DNA from: Gonapodya sp. JEL0774
Lineage: Eukaryota; Monoblepharomycota; Monoblepharidomycetes; Monoblepharidales; Gonapodyaceae
Length of the DNA stretch: 64,000 nucleotides
Direction of reading: 5' to 3'
NCBI GenBank assembly: GCA_027604505.1
Contig: JADIIX010000018.1
Coordinates: 7,946 to 71,945 of the forward strand
Made by a program: the position numbers and the translations under genes. The notes under the pieces are model-generated. The model was not told where the DNA came from and did no database searches. It saw only the letters and a list, made by a program, of their open reading frames with translations. Of the stretch, positions 60,244 to 64,000 are shown in pieces. How positions within the stretch are numbered: position 1 is the first letter of the stretch; each line of letters starts with the position of its first letter.

Positions 60244-62315
60244 TTACTCCAGCAGCTTGGTAAGAACCCCAGTTCCCACCGTCCGGCCACCCTCTCGCAC
60301 GGTGAACCGCAGTCCCTCCTCAGTGGCCATAGGTTGTATGGTCTCAATCTGGAGCTCCACATTATCCCCAGGCATAATCAATTTGTGCTCCGCGCGGTTC
60401 TTCTCACCCTCAGGGGTCCTAATTAGGAATTACAACAACATAAAAATCCGGTGGAAAGATTCTTGAGGGTTACGGAAAGTGGAAACTCACTTCGGCCAAG
60501 TTAAAACACACGGCACATCCGCAGTCCTGAAGTACATCTGCGGCTTGTAGTTATCCACAAAACCGGTGTGGCGGCCTCCCTCCTCCTTCGTCAAAATGTA
60601 CATCTGAGCAAGGAACTTCTTGTGGGGTTTTATGGTACCAGGAGCAGCCATAACCATGCCACGGCGGACTTGGTCGCGACGAAAACCACGAAGAAGAGCA
60701 CCCATGTTGTCGCCGGCTTCACCGCGGTCGAGTTCTGAGGTGTAAACGGTCCACGAGATGTCAATTCCTCTCTTCCAATTGGCATACCGAGCGTCGTTAG
60801 AGCTCTGTCAACCTTACCTTTGTGGAACATCTCAATACCCGTTAAAGTAGTTTTGAGGGGTACAGTAGAGTACCCGACAAGCTCCACATCCGCTCCTTTT
60901 GTGATAGTTCCCCTTTCCACCCTCCCAGTTGCGACGGTACCCCTTCCCGGGATACTGAAAACGTCCTCGACCGGCATCAGGAAGGGCTTCTCTAAGTCTC
61001 GGGCGGGTGTGGGGATCCAGGCGTCAACAGAGTCCATGAGCTTGTTGATGGCATCAACGCCAATTTCAGGACGCCGATCTTCAAGAGCGCAAAGGGCCGA
61101 GCCGAGAATGATAGGTGTTTTCTCTCCCGGAAAACCGTATTCCTAGTTGATGAGTAATATATGCTCCTTGGTGGATGATCGCCAGGAGAAGCTTCGAGCG
61201 GCCCCTTGAACTTACGCTCAACAAATCTCTCATTTCCATTTCAACGAGCTCAAGCATTTCCGGGTCGTCAATAGTGTCCACTTTGTTAATAAAGACCACA
61301 AGGTATTGGACACCAACTTGCTTGGCTAGAAGCAAGTGCTCACGGGTTTGAGGCATGACACCATCAGTTGCCGAGACTGTAAGAATGGCACCATCCTTTG
61401 GAAAGGATTATTGAGAAAGGATCACATGTGAGCCCACACCCCACACGCCAACGCAGAAAGGAGAACAGAATGCGGCGGCGTGCTACCCTCGTCAGAGACA
61501 CATAGAGCACTACACTACCCTCAGGATCATTGGCGACAATCATTTCCGCTGCATACCTTGGGGCCATCGAATTATCTCTCCTCATCTCACCACAACCCAC
61601 CATCTGTGCCGCTCCCGTAATCATGTTCTTGATATAGTCCGCGTGTCCGGGGCAGTCCACGTGGGCGTAGTGCCGGCTTGCAGTTTCGTACTCCACATGG
61701 GCGGTTGAGATGGTGATACCCCGTGCCTTCTCCTCGGGGGCCTTATCGATGGAATCATAGGCACGGAACTCGGCGTTGCCACGTTCGGCAAGAACTGTGA
61801 GGGAGATGTTGGTGAGGATGGTCACGAAATATCATCAGGACAGATGTGAAGTTGAATAGTTCGAGCAGATTAGGAGACACAAGAAATGCGACAACCAATG
61901 AGCGCGGTGAAATACTTAGCAGAGCTAGGTATGCTGTTGATCAAAGTGGACTCGAAAACGCACCTTTGGTGATGGCTGCTGTGAGCGATGTCTTCCCATG
62001 ATCCACATGCCCAATCGTGCCAATGTTCACGTGGGGCTTCTTCCTCGAGAATTTGCCCCCAGGCTCAGCATACCCGCGCACAGCATTGAGTCGGAAATTC
62101 GTACGCGCGGCCAGCCCAGTGACAGCAGGGGCTCGGTATGGTCTTTTCAGTGAAGACGAAGTCGAAACGCAGGAAGAGGCACGCCGGTATTGCGCGTGGC
62201 ACACCGATCGCACGGAAGCGATACGGACGAGTGGAGAAATCGACGATGATCCACTGCATTCGAGTGCTACTGAGGCAGGTGCGACAAGCTGCTTGCGCAG
62301 AACGTTTGCAGACAT
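60244..62315 (-). CDS. TUF1: Mitochondrial translation elongation factor Tu
   Basis: GTPase that brings aminoacyl-tRNA to the mitochondrial ribosome. The start is ATG 62315; a Ser/Arg-rich leader ([20 protein letters not shown]...NAVRGYAEP) is a mitochondrial presequence. The GTPase domain has [20 protein letters not shown] (P-loop), then after introns [19 protein letters not shown] (switch I), [20 protein letters not shown] (DxxG), [20 protein letters not shown] with NKVD, and GSALCALE (SAL). Domain 2 follows with [20 protein letters not shown] and RVERGTI, then [20 protein letters not shown], and domain 3 with [16 protein letters not shown]. The last exon reads [12 protein letters not shown] to the C-terminal [18 protein letters not shown] 60244-60246. 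All nucleotide-binding motifs are intact and typical of bacterial/mitochondrial EF-Tu. Confidence 0.95.
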
Positions 62316-62806
62316 TCAGTAACCAGAGAAATGAGGACAGGACAGGACAAGAAAGATGCAGAGATTTAACGATGCCGTTGACAAAGACCGACCCAGGGCC
62401 AATCGGTCGGTTCACAATGGCAAGCTTTTTCTTCCTCGAGCCACGTCACGTGTTACAGTGATTGCTCAAAACTTGTATTTCCCATTATAAAATTGAGAGG
62501 TCATCCGATTATTCGCAGTCCCATAATGCACTATATTGCATCTCTATCACGGCGCGTCCATTGATGATTTGTCAACCGTCAACGGATGAGGTTCAAGTTC
62601 ATGATCGCAGAAAAATGTTCAAAAACAAAGTCACTTTATTGACTGCGAAAAATTCTGATTTCTGCCCTAGAAATCAAAATAGATTTGTCAACGCAATGTC
62701 CATTACTCCATTCCAAAGTAGGAGCCCAGGTCGTGTGAAGATGCCCAGGAGTCTTTCCACATTTTATAAAGCTCATGCAAACAACGAGTCGGTGCGGGGA
62801 GGACTG
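62316..62806. other. Intergenic region, EF-Tu upstream
   Basis: About 490 bp with no supported gene; expected to contain the TUF1 promoter and the 3' end of the acidic hypothetical gene. Confidence 0.4.
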
Positions 62807-63431
62807 CTATGACTCAGTCCCTCCTGCAGTTTCGGAGAATCCCCGCAGGTTCGAATCTAAATCTGGAGTTCTCCTCCACATTTCATCCAAAATAGCTCTC
62901 TCTTCACTCGGGCTGATGGGTACCCGTAACGCAGGCCCCAACCTAGCCGTAATACCTCGTGGCTCTGCGTTCCTCTGGTCCTCGTAGCCCGCACCACCTT
63001 CTTCCTCAGGCGGTGTTTCATCCATCTCAGCGTCACCGTCACCATTTCCGAGTCCGGAGTTCAGATCGGGTGCGGTGTTGTCTGCGTCAGGGTCATCATC
63101 GAAAGTCTCGTCTCCGCCAAGGGCTTGGCCACCTCGAGTCCCGCCACCAGGGACGTCAGCTTCCGGCTCAGCCTCCTCGTTAGTCTGAAAGAGCGTGAAA
63201 TTTGGTCAGTTGGTTTGATGACACGGGTCCACAATCGTCCGAACCTCTTTGTTCTTCACGCCGAATATTCGAAGGTCAGGGTCGCCTCTACGGATTCCTA
63301 AGAGCTGAGATCAGTGTGGTTTAATCAATCATGGTTGAGAGGTCATCGTGGCCTCCCCTCACCAATGACTTCACAGATCCTTCCATCTCTGTGAGTTCCT
63401 GCAATGGCCCGCTAGATTCTCGAGATTGCAT
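62807..63431 (-). CDS. Acidic hypothetical protein
   Basis: Three exons can be traced: one ending PLQELTEMEGSVKSL at a GTGAGG donor (about 63360); a short exon GIRRGDPDLRIFGVKNKE (about 63300-63247); and, after a TTTCAG acceptor at about 63185, TNEEAEPEADVPGGGTRGGQ, DETFDDDPDADNTAPDLNSG, MDETPPEEEGGAGYEDQRNA, ITARLGPALRVPISPSEERA and ILDEMWRRTPDLDSNLRGFS to the stop at 62807. ATG 63431 (MQSRESSG) is chosen because the next upstream start (63551) would leave only 29 bp to the divergent FIT-like gene; it remains possible. The centre is highly acidic, and the last 50 residues look structured. No family recognised. Confidence 0.55.
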
Positions 63432-63580
63432 CCACAGCGACTTCGAAATTATGGGAGTGAAAGGGAAGTGGGCCATTGGCAGGTCGCCGAACCGTTTTAG
63501 AGAATGGATGGGGTTTATTACGGAAGGCGAACTGTGTTGGATGATGTTCATGAAACTGCCGTTGTAACGACAAATCAAAG

Positions 63581-64000
63581 ATGAATTCCCTTATTTCTCG
63601 AATACCAATTGCATCCCCACGGCAATCAGCAATCCTCCTCTTCTATGGCGGCACTGTTCTCGTTGGAACTTGCATCTCTTGGTTGCTGGACATCGTCGAA
63701 CGTGCCGATCCTATCGCGATCCGTGCGGCAAAATCCGGTTGGCTGAATGCCGTGTTTGTGAAGTGGGGCTGGGTGAGTAGCTGTCCGGTACATTTGCGTT
63801 GCTGCAGGGAAAAGTGAAGCATGTCCAAGTTGCCAACGTGTCTCTCAGATTCAATGCCAGGCTGATGTGCTCAGGATGAAAGCAACATGATTCGGCACTG
63901 GAAAGAGTTAGCATCGCTGGGATTTGAGGGGCGGACTAATCATTAATGAATGCCATTCTCTACGTATTCTCTCCTCGCCCAGGCATGGACCTCTATTCCT
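63581..64000 (+). CDS. FIT-like (fat storage-inducing transmembrane / Scs3) protein, cut by window end
   Basis: The start is ATG 63581 (MNSLISRIPIASPRQSAILL). One hydrophobic segment (ILLFYGGTVLVGTCISWLLD) is followed by AKSGWLNAVFVKWGW, a GTGAGT donor at about 63772, and after an acceptor (CGCCCAG at about 63982) AWTSIP. FVK.GWAWT resembles the FVK.aWgWT motif after the first helices of FIT2/Scs3 proteins, which act at the ER on fatty acyl-CoA and lipid droplet budding. The remaining membrane segments and catalytic His residues lie beyond the window, so the call is provisional. Confidence 0.55.

Overview
The window is nuclear DNA from a compact, intron-rich eukaryote, most likely a zoosporic (flagellated) fungus of the chytrid type. 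Nearly every gene is split by short introns, often 45-120 bp, with GT(G/A)AG-like donors and CAG or TAG acceptors. Several genes point to a fungus: a full-size PDR (ABCG) transporter, a Dnf1/2-like flippase, a Cbp3-type cytochrome bc1 chaperone and the fungal-type 21 kDa subunit of complex I. Two others are flagellar or are shared mainly with flagellates: CFAP61 and an AK5-like adenylate kinase with three kinase domains. Dikarya have lost the flagellum, so together these fit a chytrid-like lineage. I cannot name the species.

Layout. 0-15 kb: possible last exons of a gene entering from the left, then two large minus-strand membrane proteins, a PDR ABC transporter and a P4-ATPase flippase. 15-20 kb, minus strand: pICln and the triple adenylate kinase. 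20-29 kb is dense with alternating strands: complex I 21 kDa subunit (+), VPS34 (-), Cbp3/UQCC1 (+), NEDD8 (+), a small unknown protein (-), a SIKE/FGFR1OP2-like STRIPAK subunit (+) and NUBPL/Ind1 (-). 29-40 kb: HP1-like chromodomain protein (+), DBR1 lariat debranching enzyme (+), an unresolved cysteine-containing protein (-), a 1.3-1.4 kb region with no assigned gene, ornithine aminotransferase (+) and a PARP-like/B-box protein (+). 40-57 kb, all minus: CFAP61, protein phosphatase 5, a phospholipid scramblase, an IST1-like protein, an RRM-like protein and a long low-complexity protein. 57-64 kb: KDEL receptor (+), mitochondrial EF-Tu (-), an acidic hypothetical protein (-) and the start of a FIT-like lipid-droplet protein (+) cut by the window end.

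The genes are mostly housekeeping. Loose themes are membrane lipid handling and trafficking (flippase, scramblase, ABC transporter, VPS34, IST1-like, KDEL receptor, FIT-like), mitochondrial respiration (complex I subunit, complex I assembly factor, bc1 chaperone, EF-Tu) and flagellar function (CFAP61, adenylate kinase). I see no operon, CRISPR array, transposon or RNA gene that I can support. The most unusual items are a PARP-like domain joined to B-box zinc fingers, a 6-nt internal microexon in NEDD8, the three-domain adenylate kinase with an AK5-type leader, and a large insertion with an extra hydrophobic segment in the flippase.

Exon structures were worked out by eye from reading frame, splice motifs and family conservation. 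CDS spans run from start to stop codon and include introns. Boundaries may be off by a base or, where stated, by an exon.
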